49,969 nt of DNA from an uncultured Butyrivibrio sp. GTDB taxonomy: Bacteria; Bacillota; Clostridia; Lachnospirales; Lachnospiraceae. The notes under the pieces were generated by a model. That model saw only the letters and a program-made list of their open reading frames with translations, did not search any database and was not told the origin of the DNA. Positions within the stretch are counted from its first letter, which is position 1. Every line of letters begins with the position of its first letter. Shown one piece after another: positions 37,425 through 46,184 of this stretch. Location of the stretch: NCBI GenBank assembly GCA_946536145.1, contig CAMNEA010000013.1:1-49969 (forward strand), written 5' to 3'. Position numbers and translations under genes: made by a program.

Positions 37425-40318
37425 TGTCTTGGTACCTCTACCATCTCATAAGCCTCTACCATATCACCCTCATTGATCTGGTCAAAGCCGTCAAATACAA
37501 GACCACACTCGAAGCCTTCCTTGACCTCTTTTACATCGTCCTTGAATCTCTTAAGAGATGCAAGGTCTCCCTCGAAGATCTGCTCCTCGGCTCTGAAAAT
37601 ACGAACCTTGCAGTCTTTCTTGATAACACCGTCCTTGACAAATGCACCGGCGATATTACCAACCTTGGACGCCTTGAAGATCTGGCGTACTTCGGCATGT
37701 CCTGTAACTTTCTCTTCATAAACCGGAGCGAGCATGCCCTTCATAGCGTACTCGATCTCCTCGATTGCCTGATAGATAACCTTGTAGAGCTTGATCTCTA
37801 CACCCTCGTGGTCAGCCATGCTCTTTGCTGTTGCGTCAGGACGAACATCAAATCCGATGATGATAGCATTTGATGCTGCAGCAAGTGTTACATCAGACTC
37901 ATTGATGGCACCTACGCCGCCATGGATAACCTTGACAACTACCTCTTCGTTGGAGAGCTTAAGAAGGCTCTGTTTAAGCGCTTCTACGCTGCCCTGTACA
38001 TCTGCCTTGATGATGATGTTGAGTTCCTGAAGTCTGCCCTCCTCGATCTTGGAGTAGAGTTCGTCCAGTGACATCTTGGCCTTGGTCTCCTCGATAAGAT
38101 CCTTCTTGTGCTGCTGGAGGTATGTGCCTGCATACTGCTTGGCCTGCTTGTCGGTTTCGTGTCCGAGGAATACCTCTCCGGCATTGGGAACATCTGAAAG
38201 TCCAAGGATCTCAACAGGCTGCGAAGGAAGTGCTTCCTTAAGCTTGTTGCCCTTGTCATCCATCATGGCTCTTACTTTACCTGAGCTTGCGCCTGCGGAG
38301 ATAAAATCACCCACATGAAGGGTACCCTTCTGAACAAGTACGTTGGCCACAGGTCCGCGTCCCTTGTCAAGTCTCGCCTCAAGTACAAGTCCCCTTGCCA
38401 TTCTGTCAGGGTTGGCCTTGAGTTCAAGGATATCCGCGGTAAGAATTATAGTCTCAAGCAGTGAATCAATGCCCTCTCCTGTCTTGGCAGAAACCGGTAC
38501 AAACTCGGTTGTTCCGCCCCAGTCTGTGGATATGAGGCCATACTCTGTCATCTCCTGCTTAACTCTGTCTATATTTGCATTTGGCTTATCAATCTTGTTT
38601 ACTGCAACAATGATCTCAACCTCTGCTGCCTTGGCATGGTTGATAGCCTCTACTGTCTGAGGCATTACACCGTCGTCCGCTGCAACCACAAGGACTGCGA
38701 TATCGGTCGAATTGGCACCGCGCATACGCATTGCTGTGAATGCCTCGTGTCCGGGCGTATCGAGGAATGTGATCTTCTGATCGTTGATAGAAACAGTGTA
38801 AGCACCGATTCTCTGTGTGATACCGCCTGCCTCTCTGTCTGTAACCGAGGTCTTACGGATAGCATCAAGAAGTGATGTCTTACCATGGTCAACATGTCCC
38901 ATTACGCAGACAACGGGAGGTCTCTTCTTAAGTGTCTCTTCTGCGTCATCATCCTCTTTAAGAAGCTCCTCAATGATATCAACGGGAACCTCCTTCTCGC
39001 AGATGATGTCATACTCAATAGCTATATTCTCAGCTTCCTCGTAGGTAAGCTCTGTATTTACTGTAGAAATCTGTCCTGCCATGAAGAGCTTCTTGATGAT
39101 CACTGAAGGCTGCATCTTCATTTTCTCAGCAAGCTCTTTGATGGAAACCTTCTCAGGGATTGAGATAACCTTGATCTGTTCCTCAGGCTCCTCTACCTTC
39201 TTGACATCGGGCTTGATGAATCTGCCGACGCGCTTGCTTCTTGGCATCATCTCTTCCTGCTCGTAAGCAAGATCCTTCTTGTTTCTCTTGTCCTTGTCCT
39301 GAGCGTTCCTTCTTCTCTCGTCATGTCCGGACTGAGCCTTCTCAGCAGGAGCTTCAAAACCGCCGCGGCCGCCTTTTCCTTCGAACTTGCCCTGGAATTT
39401 ATTGTCCTTGCCGCCCTGGAACCTGTTTCCTGACTGGTTGTTTCTGTCACCGCGGTCATTTCTCTGTCCCTGGAAGGAGTTCCTGTCAGGCCTTGCTCCG
39501 CCTCTGTTATCTCTGCCCTCTCTGTTATCTCTGCCTTCTCTGTTGTCCCTTGAAGGTCTGCCTTCTCTGTTGTCTCTGTTGTTATTGTCTCTGTTGTCCC
39601 TGCCTTCTCTTCTGAACTCACCCTGACTTTGCTGTGCGGGTCTTGAAGGCTGTCTGTTCTCGGCAGGTGCCTGTTCAGGTGCTGCCTGCGCTGCAGCAAC
39701 AGGAGCTGTCTGCTCTTTAACGGGAGCAGGTGCAGGTGTTTCCTTCTTGGGCTTAGGAGGAGCTGTGTACTTGTTTACTGTTGTACTGTAGCTGTCAAGC
39801 TGTGAAGGTGCTGTAAGAGGCTTTATAGGATGATATACATTCTGCGACTGGGCAAACTGCTTGCGCTGTCCCTGATTCTGATTGCCGCCTCTGTTGTCCC
39901 TTCTCTGACCGCCAAAGTTCCTGTCACCGCCATTATTCTGGTTGTTTCTCTGGCTCTGGGAATTATTATTGTTGGTCACAACAATGATCTTCTTCTTTTT
40001 CTTGGGCATAAGCTTGCCGTCAGAAGGTCTGTCACCCCTGGGTGCTTCTTTTCTGGGCTGCTCCCTATCAGGTACAGGCTGCTCTGTCTTAACAGGTTTT
40101 GCAGCTGCTTCCTCCTTTTTGGGTTCAGCTTCCGGCACCTTTGCGGAATCCGCTGCCTTAGCCTTACCAAAATGACCTCTGGCAATTTCAGCGTCTGTAG
40201 CTTCGATAGAACTATTAGAACGTTTTGCTTCTATCCCCTTCTCCTGCAAAAAAGTCAGCAGCTCTTTTGCCTCGCATCCAAGCTCCACTGCAAGTTCGGA
40301 TATTTTAATTTTCGCCAT
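37421..40318 (-). CDS. infB: Translation initiation factor IF-2
   Basis: 965 residues. N-terminal IF2N helical domain ([27 protein letters not shown]), then a ~330-residue disordered region rich in Arg, Asn, Asp, Gly and Gln with RDNREG-type repeats, then a second IF2N, the GTPase domain (GHVDHGKT near residue 472, [13 protein letters not shown]) and domains II-IV ending in YEMVEVPRQ. It brings fMet-tRNA to the 30S subunit. ATG with GGAGGAAA; overlaps the ylxQ end by 14 bases. The core is standard; the linker is unusually repetitive. Confidence 0.97.
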   Translation of the reverse strand: MAKIKISELAVELGCEAKELLTFLQEKGIEAKRSNSSIEATDAEIARGHFGKAKAADSAKVPEAEPKKEEAAAKPVKTEQPVPDREQPRKEAPRGDRPSDGKLMPKKKKKIIVVTNNNNSQSQRNNQNNGGDRNFGGQRRDNRGGNQNQGQRKQFAQSQNVYHPIKPLTAPSQLDSYSTTVNKYTAPPKPKKETPAPAPVKEQTAPVAAAQAAPEQAPAENRQPSRPAQQSQGEFRREGRDNRDNNNRDNREGRPSRDNREGRDNREGRDNRGGARPDRNSFQGQRNDRGDRNNQSGNRFQGGKDNKFQGKFEGKGGRGGFEAPAEKAQSGHDERRRNAQDKDKRNKKDLAYEQEEMMPRSKRVGRFIKPDVKKVEEPEEQIKVISIPEKVSIKELAEKMKMQPSVIIKKLFMAGQISTVNTELTYEEAENIAIEYDIICEKEVPVDIIEELLKEDDDAEETLKKRPPVVCVMGHVDHGKTSLLDAIRKTSVTDREAGGITQRIGAYTVSINDQKITFLDTPGHEAFTAMRMRGANSTDIAVLVVAADDGVMPQTVEAINHAKAAEVEIIVAVNKIDKPNANIDRVKQEMTEYGLISTDWGGTTEFVPVSAKTGEGIDSLLETIILTADILELKANPDRMARGLVLEARLDKGRGPVANVLVQKGTLHVGDFISAGASSGKVRAMMDDKGNKLKEALPSQPVEILGLSDVPNAGEVFLGHETDKQAKQYAGTYLQQHKKDLIEETKAKMSLDELYSKIEEGRLQELNIIIKADVQGSVEALKQSLLKLSNEEVVVKVIHGGVGAINESDVTLAAASNAIIIGFDVRPDATAKSMADHEGVEIKLYKVIYQAIEEIEYAMKGMLAPVYEEKVTGHAEVRQIFKASKVGNIAGAFVKDGVIKKDCKVRIFRAEEQIFEGDLASLKRFKDDVKEVKEGFECGLVFDGFDQINEGDMVEAYEMVEVPRQ
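39480..39620 (-). repeat. Short in-frame repeats in the IF-2 linker
   Basis: Repeated near-identical segments of the type TCTCTGTTGTCTCTGCCTTC (+ strand) encode [10 protein letters not shown] motifs. The repeats are imperfect, keep the frame, and lie only in the disordered linker. Confidence 0.75.
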
Positions 40319-40640
40319 TCACATTTCCTCCGTCTAAAATTCTTAAGTTCTTCAAAAGCCCTTCAGACAAACCTTTATCAGTAATTGCCAGACTCGTTCG
40401 AACATCCTTACCTATTGCATGTCCCAGGCTCTCCTTGTCGCCAAAGAAAACTATCGGAACATCATAATACTTACATTTATCACTAAACTGCTTGGTGGTA
40501 TTATCGGAAGCGTCACAGCTCACGATCACCAGTTTTGCAGTTTTTTTGCGGATAGCCTCCATCGCTGCAAGCTCTCCGCTCTTAACCTTGCCGGCTCTCA
40601 TACAAAGGCCGAGCAGGGAATAAACCTTATTTGAATCCAA
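40305..40640 (-). CDS. ylxQ: L7Ae-type RNA-binding protein YlxQ
   Basis: 111 residues from the TTG at 40640 ([19 protein letters not shown], the normal family start); a TTG at 40652 is too close to the AAGGAG in the ylxR end, and the frame further upstream is only the antiparallel overlap with ylxR. L7Ae/L30e/S12e fold: [30 protein letters not shown], then [21 protein letters not shown]. Binds kink-turn RNA. Conserved between ylxR and infB. Confidence 0.9.
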   Translation of the reverse strand: MDSNKVYSLLGLCMRAGKVKSGELAAMEAIRKKTAKLVIVSCDASDNTTKQFSDKCKYYDVPIVFFGDKESLGHAIGKDVRTSLAITDKGLSEGLLKNLRILDGGNVNGEN

Positions 40641-40644
40641 TATA

Positions 40645-40902
40645 TCAGCCAAGCTCCTTTTCCAAACGCTCAAGCACATCCTGCGGGATCTGGGATTTAA
40701 GTGATCTCTCAAGTCCTCTGTTCTTAACTGCCTTCTTAAAGCATTCAGCGCTTCTGCATATATAAGCGCCCCTGCCGTTGGACTTCATCGTCGTATCAAG
40801 GAGTATCTCTCCTTCAGGCGACTTGATCACCCGGATCATGTCTTTCTTTTCCTTCATCTCACCACAGCCTACGCATTTCCTTGTGGGTATCTTCTTTTGC
40901 AT
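40645..40902 (-). CDS. ylxR: YlxR family RNA-binding protein
   Basis: 85 residues, ATG with GCGGAGAT. The YlxR signature PTRKCVGCGEMKEKKDMIRVI at the start and GRGAYICRSAECFKKAVKNRGLERSLK in the middle are clear; the paired Cys residues and basic face suggest nucleic-acid binding. YlxR proteins lie in the nusA-infB operon; one regulator role (RnpM, RNase P modulator) has been proposed in Bacillus, but it is not testable here. Confidence 0.93.
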   Translation of the reverse strand: MQKKIPTRKCVGCGEMKEKKDMIRVIKSPEGEILLDTTMKSNGRGAYICRSAECFKKAVKNRGLERSLKSQIPQDVLERLEKELG

Positions 40903-40929
40903 AATATCTCCGCTTAAAGTCTGTACTGA

Positions 40930-42135
40930 TTACTCCTCGGAGCCCTCATCCTCTGCAGTTTCATACTCGGTAGCAGATTCAGACTCTTCATAGCCTTCCT
41001 GATCATACTCCTCATCAGAGTACTCGCCTTCGCCGTATTCATCATCGTAGTCCTCGTCATCCAGGTAATCTTCCATACGGAATCCGGGAGTATCCTTGGC
41101 ATGTGTCTCGTCCTTGATGTCGATCTTGAAGCCTGTGAGCTTAGCAGCAAGTCTTGCGTTCTGTCCCTCTTTGCCGATGGCAAGTGAGAGCTGATAATCA
41201 GGAACTACAACCTTGGCACTCTTCTCATCGGGATCTGCAAATACCGCAACGATCTTGGCCGGTGACAGAGCATTCTGAATAAGATTACCGGGGTTCTCGT
41301 CCCAGTTGATAACATCTATCTTCTCTCCGCCAAGTTCATCTACGATGAGGTTGACCCTGCTTCCGTTCACACCTACACATGCGCCCACAGCATCAACGTT
41401 GGGATCCTTGGAATAAACAGCGATCTTGGTACGGCTTCCGGCCTCTCTGGCGATTGACTTGATCTCTACAGTTCCGTCCTGGATCTCTGCAACTTCCTGC
41501 TCGAACAGTCTCTTTACAAGATCAGGATGTGTGCGGGATACAAGGATTCTTGGTCCCTTGGATCCATTCTTGACCTCAAGCACATATACGCGAAGTCTCT
41601 GGGTCGGTCTGTAAACTTCACCCTTGACCTGCTCGTTCTCGTTGAGTATGGCATCTGCCCTTCCAAGATTGATGCTGATGTTCTTGCCAATAAATCTCTG
41701 AACAACACCTGTTACGATGTCATGCTCTTTCTCGAAATATTCATTATAAATTGCCCCACGCTCTTCCTCACGGATCTTCTGGAGGATAACGTTCTTGGCA
41801 TTCTGCGTCGCGATCCTTCCAAACTCCTTGGAGTTGAGCGGAACGCTTACGATATCGCCAATCTGTGCCTTCTTGCTAACCTTTTTGGCATCGTCAAGGC
41901 TGATCTCAATTGCGGGATCCATAACATCATCTTGAGTCTCAACAACTTCCTTGTCTGCAAAGCACTTGAAATCACAGTTGTCCCTGTCAACCTCTACCCT
42001 GATATTCTCAGCCTTTCCAAAGTTGTTCTTGCAGGCTGTGATAAGAGAATTCTCGATAGCATCAAAAAGTGAATCCTTACTGATGTTCTTCTCCTTTTCA
42101 AGCAGGTCAAGGGCCTCCATTAATTCTTTGTTCAT
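40930..42135 (-). CDS. nusA: Transcription termination/antitermination factor NusA
   Basis: 401 residues from the ATG at 42135 (MNKELMEALDLLEKEKNIS, standard N-terminus, GGAG upstream); the frame is open to a TTG at 42162 that overlaps rimP, rejected. N-terminal RNA polymerase-binding domain, S1 domain ('HDIVTGVVQRFIGKNISINLGRADAIL'), KH1 and KH2 ('RILVSRTHPDLVKRLFEQEVAEI', 'VGACVGVNGSRVN', 'LAIGKEGQNARLAAKLTG'). A ~50-residue Asp/Glu/Tyr tail follows, lacking the acidic repeat domains of E. coli NusA. Part of rimP-nusA-ylxR-ylxQ-infB. Confidence 0.96.
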   Translation of the reverse strand: MNKELMEALDLLEKEKNISKDSLFDAIENSLITACKNNFGKAENIRVEVDRDNCDFKCFADKEVVETQDDVMDPAIEISLDDAKKVSKKAQIGDIVSVPLNSKEFGRIATQNAKNVILQKIREEERGAIYNEYFEKEHDIVTGVVQRFIGKNISINLGRADAILNENEQVKGEVYRPTQRLRVYVLEVKNGSKGPRILVSRTHPDLVKRLFEQEVAEIQDGTVEIKSIAREAGSRTKIAVYSKDPNVDAVGACVGVNGSRVNLIVDELGGEKIDVINWDENPGNLIQNALSPAKIVAVFADPDEKSAKVVVPDYQLSLAIGKEGQNARLAAKLTGFKIDIKDETHAKDTPGFRMEDYLDDEDYDDEYGEGEYSDEEYDQEGYEESESATEYETAEDEGSEE

Positions 42136-42158
42136 CCTAGTCTCCATTTCCGTCCGGA

Positions 42159-42623
42159 TCAAAAATCCAGAGCAAGCTTAATAACTGATATCTCTTTTCT
42201 TACAAAAGTCTCGTCATTGTCATTTATAGTTACGGTAACCGTCTGGTCATCAAAACCTTTAAGTTTACCGGCAAACTCCTTGACTCCATCCCTGGGCTTA
42301 AAGAGCTTAAGCTCCACATCCTGACCAATGCTGTTTGCAAAGTGTCTGTCCTTCTTGAGCTGCCTTCCAAGTCCCGGGCTTGATACCTCAAGCGTGTACG
42401 CCTCCTCGATGAAATCATCCTCATCAAGCGCATCAGACAGAGCGTGATTAACGTCGACGCAGTCGTTGATATTGACTCCGCCATCTTTGTCAATGTAGGC
42501 TCGTAGGTACCACTCACCGGCCTCCTTGACATATTCAACATCGTAGATGCGAACGCCGAACTTCTCAGCGATCGGTTCAAGCAGCGCTTCAGTCTTCTTC
42601 TCAATGTCGCTCTTTTTTGCCAT
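42159..42623 (-). CDS. rimP: Ribosome maturation factor RimP
   Basis: 154 residues, ATG with AAGGAGATCC. N-terminal alpha/beta domain (FGVRIYDVEYVKEAGEWYLRAYIDKDGGVNINDCVDVNHALSDALD) followed by 'AYTLEVSSPGLGRQLKKDRHF' and a C-terminal SH3-like barrel ('AGKLKGFDDQTVTV'). It assists 30S assembly. First gene of the translation operon, with promoter at 42713-42741. Confidence 0.96.
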   Translation of the reverse strand: MAKKSDIEKKTEALLEPIAEKFGVRIYDVEYVKEAGEWYLRAYIDKDGGVNINDCVDVNHALSDALDEDDFIEEAYTLEVSSPGLGRQLKKDRHFANSIGQDVELKLFKPRDGVKEFAGKLKGFDDQTVTVTINDNDETFVRKEISVIKLALDF

Positions 42624-42655
42624 TAAGGATCTCCTTTATATTTCTTTACATTGAA

Positions 42656-42681
42656 AAGGTGGACTCGCGAAAGTCCACCTT
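42656..42681 (-). promoter_or_regulatory. Leader hairpin before rimP (possible attenuator)
   Basis: Leftward, AAGGTGGACT pairs perfectly with AGTCCACCTT around a 6-base loop, and the next bases are TTTTCAATG. It lies 25-50 bases after the predicted start site, in the rimP-nusA leader. The short T-run makes it a weak terminator, consistent with attenuation; the evidence is structural only. Confidence 0.55.
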
Positions 42682-42712
42682 ACATCTAGCATAATTCATA
42701 ATGTCCAATAGC

Positions 42713-42741
42713 ATACTAGCATTGCTGCGCGGTTTTGTCAA
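42713..42741 (-). promoter_or_regulatory. Promoter of the rimP-nusA-infB operon
   Basis: Leftward consensus -35 TTGACA (42736-42741), 17-base spacer, -10 TAGTAT (42713-42718). Start site near 42706, giving an ~80-base leader that contains the hairpin at 42656-42681. Confidence 0.8.
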
Positions 42742-42756
42742 ATACTACTGTACGTA

Positions 42757-42793
42757 ATAAAACAAAACACCCAAAATGTATTCACATTCTGGG
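42757..42793 (-). terminator. Terminator of tRNA-Glu
   Basis: Leftward, CCCAGAATGT pairs with ACATTTTGGG (one G-T) around a 4-base loop and is followed by TGTTTTGTTTTATT. It lies about 30 bases past the tRNA 3' end. Confidence 0.88.
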
Positions 42794-42822
42794 CTTCGGG
42801 TTGGGCTGTTATAAACAGTCAG

Positions 42823-42894
42823 TACCTCGTAGCGGAATCGAACCGCTGATTCTGCCGTGAGAGGGCAGCGTCTTAACCGCTTGACCAACGAGGC
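42823..42894 (-). tRNA. tRNA-Glu (anticodon CTC)
   Basis: 72 bases. Acceptor stem GCCTCGT/ACGAGGT (first pair G-T), D-arm TGGTCAAGCGGTTAAGAC, anticodon arm CTGCC-CTCTCAC-GGCAG with anticodon CTC reading GAG, and T-arm AGCGG-TTCGATT-CCGCT. Discriminator A; the CCA end is not encoded. It resembles other bacterial tRNA-Glu genes in the D-arm and anticodon arm. It has its own promoter and terminator. Confidence 0.92.
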
Positions 42895-42928
42895 ATTTGT
42901 CAGTCGCATGTATCGCAGCGACTTGATT

Positions 42929-42957
42929 ATAATATTACATTTCCGGAAATAATGCAA
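42929..42957 (-). promoter_or_regulatory. Promoter of tRNA-Glu
   Basis: Leftward -35 TTGCAT (42952-42957), 17-base spacer, -10 TATTAT (42929-42934), with an overlapping TATAAT three bases further on. About 30 bases before the tRNA. Confidence 0.7.
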
Positions 42958-43023
42958 GTACTTTTTCAAAAAAAAATTTAAAATTTTTCAAACCATCTTT
43001 TTCCCCGGTAATCTCAGTAAGAT

Positions 43024-44364
43024 TCACCTTGTAAGATCCCTTACCCACTTGTATTTCCGCACCCTGTACATGACCCATGGAATCTTGCCTACTTCATCGA
43101 GGCAGGTGCACGCATATACCGCAAGGGGTGACCAGTGAAATACAAATGCTCCGCAAAGCGCAAGTGGGATCGCAACCATCCACATGCACACGATCAGGCT
43201 GTAAAGGTCAAAGAGTGTATCCCCGCCACCATCAAGCACACCATTTATAGTCACAGTGTTTACACACCTTCCTATCATATAGAAGGACATGATCACCATC
43301 ATCCAGGTGAGGTAGTCTCTCGCCCTGTCAGTCAGGATAACTCCGTTTACAACAAATGGGGTAACCGCAAGGACAATTGCGGTAGAAATAAATCCGATTA
43401 CATAGGAGATGTTCTTAAGCCTTATGCCATATTTTTTGCCCTGCTCAAGCCTTCCGGCTCCAAGCTCGTTGCCTACTATTATACCGGCGGCGCTTCCTAT
43501 GCCGTTACACATGCAGCACACCAGGTCCCTCACGACTGCCGCAACGGAATTGGCAGCCGCAGCATCCACTCCCATATGTCCCATGATCGCTGTGTATGAG
43601 GTAAAGCCTATCCCCCAGCACAGTCCCCCACCCATAAGGGGAAGGCACTGTCTGAAAAAGTCTTTTACAAGATCTCTTGAAATGCCAAAAAACCTTGAGA
43701 CTGCAGGTCTTATATAGCCCTGCCCCGAGGATATGACAAGGCATATCATAAGCTCTGCTATACGGGCTATGGTCGTAGCAAGAGCGGCCCCCCTCGCCTC
43801 CATGGCAGGAAGTCCGAAAAGTCCGAATATGAGCACGGCATTTAGTATCACGTTAAGTACCACCGCTGCCGAGCTTATGGCGGCCCCGGCCTTTACTCTC
43901 TCAGTCACCTTCATGATGGCAAGATAGCACTGTGACACACCGGTTATCAGATATGACCAGCCTGCAATCCTGAGGTACGAGTTTCCGACAGAGATTAGCC
44001 CCGCATCTTCTGCAAAGATACTCATCAGCACACCCGGGCACAGCTCGCAGGCAAGGAAAAAGAGTATCGACACTCCTCCGCAGAACATCAGCATGAGGTC
44101 AAATATATCCTCCAGTGTTCTCCTGTCGCCCTTTCCCCAGTACTGGGCTCCCAGTATCGCTCCTGCTGCCGTTGCGGCTGAAAGGAACATATTCTGGACA
44201 AACTGTATCTGCGTCGCCAGGGAAACAGCAGTCATCTGCTCCTGGGCAACCCTTCCGAGCATGAGAGCATCACATGCCGCAACAAGGGCAAGCATCAGGC
44301 TCTGAAGAGCGATCGGAAGTGAGATTCTGATGAGGTTTCTGTAAAACTGCTTGTCAAACGTCAT
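43024..44364 (-). CDS. MATE family multidrug/metabolite exporter
   Basis: 446 residues, about 12 transmembrane helices. N-terminus LIRISLPIALQSLMLALVAACDALMLGR is the MATE start; later GAQYWGKGD, 'AILGAQYWGKGDRRTLEDIF' and 'GIIVGNELGAGRLEQGKKYG' repeat the two-lobed pattern. These transporters export organic cations or drugs using Na+ or H+; the substrate is not predictable. Its ATG overlaps the stop of the receiver-HD-GYP gene by 4 bases, so it is co-translated with signalling proteins, which suggests its expression follows that system. It contains no unusual residues I can point to. No clear terminator follows. Confidence 0.92.
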   Translation of the reverse strand: MTFDKQFYRNLIRISLPIALQSLMLALVAACDALMLGRVAQEQMTAVSLATQIQFVQNMFLSAATAAGAILGAQYWGKGDRRTLEDIFDLMLMFCGGVSILFFLACELCPGVLMSIFAEDAGLISVGNSYLRIAGWSYLITGVSQCYLAIMKVTERVKAGAAISSAAVVLNVILNAVLIFGLFGLPAMEARGAALATTIARIAELMICLVISSGQGYIRPAVSRFFGISRDLVKDFFRQCLPLMGGGLCWGIGFTSYTAIMGHMGVDAAAANSVAAVVRDLVCCMCNGIGSAAGIIVGNELGAGRLEQGKKYGIRLKNISYVIGFISTAIVLAVTPFVVNGVILTDRARDYLTWMMVIMSFYMIGRCVNTVTINGVLDGGGDTLFDLYSLIVCMWMVAIPLALCGAFVFHWSPLAVYACTCLDEVGKIPWVMYRVRKYKWVRDLTR

Positions 44365-45785
44365 TTCTGCAAGGCATCTCCAAGTTCTCTGTACATCGAA
44401 AGGAGCTTTTGAGTCTCCTGACTAATACATGCAATATCTTTATTCTTGCCGGCAAGCTCAAGCTTTCTGGCAAGTTCTGACAGCTCTGTTGCGCCGACAG
44501 TACGGGCAGAGCTCTTTAATGAATGAACTATTGTAGTATATGTTTCGATGTCTTCACTTTCAAGAGCTTTCTCAATCTTTTCAGCCTTTTGGGAAACAGA
44601 ATCCGCAAAGATTGACAAAGCATCCAGATAATCCTCAATATCTCCGCACAGATAAAGACCCAGATCGGTGTTGAGCTGCACAAGTTCAAGCAGACTATCG
44701 GGAAGATGCGGCTGCTCATCCAGGTGCTGAATGGCTTCCTCAGAGGATCGCTCTCTTAAGTCTGTTTCCTTTTCTGTGCCCTCCCTCATGGTATATTCGG
44801 TATCCTCATCTATCATGGAGAGCATTATGTCTGCAAAGCGCTCATCAAACTGGGCACCTTTTCCCCTCTCAATTTCACTCCTTACCTTCTCCTGCGGCAT
44901 GACGTCACGGTAGCTCCTGTTGCTGGTCATGGCGTCGTATGCGTCTGCCACTGCTATGATCCTGGCCTCCTCAGGTATCTCATTTCCAACAAGGCCATCG
45001 GGATATCCGCGCCCGTCTACCCTCTCATGATGCCACCTTGCTCCAAACGCAAGCTGCGGCATCTCTTTTATATTTTTGAGGATCTTGTTACCCACAACCG
45101 GGTGCTTTTTGATCTCGGCAAACTCCTCGTCGGTAAGGCGGGAGTTTTTATTGATGATCCCATCCGGGACTCCGATCTTGCCAACATCATGCAAAAGCCC
45201 CATCATGTATATCTCATCAAGTCTTGCCTCATCATATCCAAGTCTTCTGGCAATTTCTCTTGAATAAGCCGCAACACGGCCTGAGTGGCCTTTTGTGTAG
45301 GTGTCCTTGGCATCTATTGCCTCAGCTAGCGTCTGTACGACATGAAGCGTAAGGCGGCTGTTTTCCCTTGTCTTTTTTGCCACTTCTCTCGCCAGATCCC
45401 TGTGCATGCGCTCGAATTCGATCGTGCGCTTTACCCTGAGCGCAAGTATCTCGGGTACCACAGGCTTTCTTATAAAGTCCACTGCTCCGAGATCGAGGCC
45501 TTTTTTCTCTGTTTCAAACTCCTCATCTCCGGTAAGGAAAATGACAGGCAGCTCTCCCTCCTGCCCCGGCATTTCGCGGAGCTTTTTGAGTGTTTCGAAT
45601 CCGCTCATCCCGGGCATGATGACGTCAAGGAGGATCAGATCCGGAAGGGGAACCATTCCCTCCACATAGTTAAGAAGTTCCTCTCCTGAGGCAAGAGTTG
45701 TCACCTTCATATCTTCTTTTTTAAGGATCGCCGCTTCAACGGAGCAGCTCTGTACATCATCATCCACAATTACAACCCAGAACAT
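44361..45785 (-). CDS. Response regulator with HD-GYP phosphodiesterase and C-terminal Hpt domain
   Basis: 474 residues. Receiver (1-120) with phosphoacceptor Asp54 (LILLDVIMPGMSG) and conserved Lys107 (RKPVV). HD-GYP domain (about 145-330): His199-Asp200 (LLHDVGKIG), HHERVDGRGYPDG (GYP at 260-262), AVADAYDAMTSNRSYR. HD-GYP enzymes hydrolyse cyclic di-GMP or related dinucleotides. The C-terminus (about 380-474) is an Hpt domain with the histidine in VHSLKSSART (His421). Receiver-HD-GYP is common; the added Hpt is not, and would let the protein receive or pass phosphoryl groups. Part of the operon with the hybrid kinase. Confidence 0.9.
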   Translation of the reverse strand: MFWVVIVDDDVQSCSVEAAILKKEDMKVTTLASGEELLNYVEGMVPLPDLILLDVIMPGMSGFETLKKLREMPGQEGELPVIFLTGDEEFETEKKGLDLGAVDFIRKPVVPEILALRVKRTIEFERMHRDLAREVAKKTRENSRLTLHVVQTLAEAIDAKDTYTKGHSGRVAAYSREIARRLGYDEARLDEIYMMGLLHDVGKIGVPDGIINKNSRLTDEEFAEIKKHPVVGNKILKNIKEMPQLAFGARWHHERVDGRGYPDGLVGNEIPEEARIIAVADAYDAMTSNRSYRDVMPQEKVRSEIERGKGAQFDERFADIMLSMIDEDTEYTMREGTEKETDLRERSSEEAIQHLDEQPHLPDSLLELVQLNTDLGLYLCGDIEDYLDALSIFADSVSQKAEKIEKALESEDIETYTTIVHSLKSSARTVGATELSELARKLELAGKNKDIACISQETQKLLSMYRELGDALQK

Positions 45786-45800
45786 AGACAGTCTCCTTTC

Positions 45801-46163
45801 TTACCCCAGAACTGACGATACTGCTCTCATGAGACCGGGCTTGCCCTCAGCCTTGGCAACAATCCCATCTGCCTTGTATTCGCCGTCCAGATTTGCTGCG
45901 TCTGTATCATCCAGTCCCGTTCTGTAGAGGACCTTCACATTGCTGCAGTCCGATCGTGATCTGATCTGTCTTAGCACCTGCGGACCATTCATCCCGGGCA
46001 TTGCATAGTCCAAAAGAATCAGGTCGGGCTTTTCCACCGCAAGCATCTCAAGCGCCTCTTTCCCCGACTGCGCTTTGGTAACCGTGTATCCGGCTTTTTC
46101 AAGCCATCTCCCTGTCATTGCAAGCATATCTTCATCATCATCAATAAGCAAAATGTGACTCAT
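45801..46163 (-). CDS. Stand-alone receiver-domain protein
   Basis: 120 residues, ATG with GGAGGG 5-6 bases upstream. CheY-like fold: acidic pocket IDDDED, phosphoacceptor Asp52 (LLDYAMPGMNGP), and a C-terminal Lys near 108. No output domain, so it likely acts by protein contact in the phosphorelay built by the neighbouring Hpt and kinase proteins. It lies between the hybrid kinase and the HD-GYP gene with 15-22 base gaps. Confidence 0.9.
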   Translation of the reverse strand: MSHILLIDDDEDMLAMTGRWLEKAGYTVTKAQSGKEALEMLAVEKPDLILLDYAMPGMNGPQVLRQIRSRSDCSNVKVLYRTGLDDTDAANLDGEYKADGIVAKAEGKPGLMRAVSSVLG

Positions 46164-46184
46164 ATTTTCCCTCCATTATATTTT

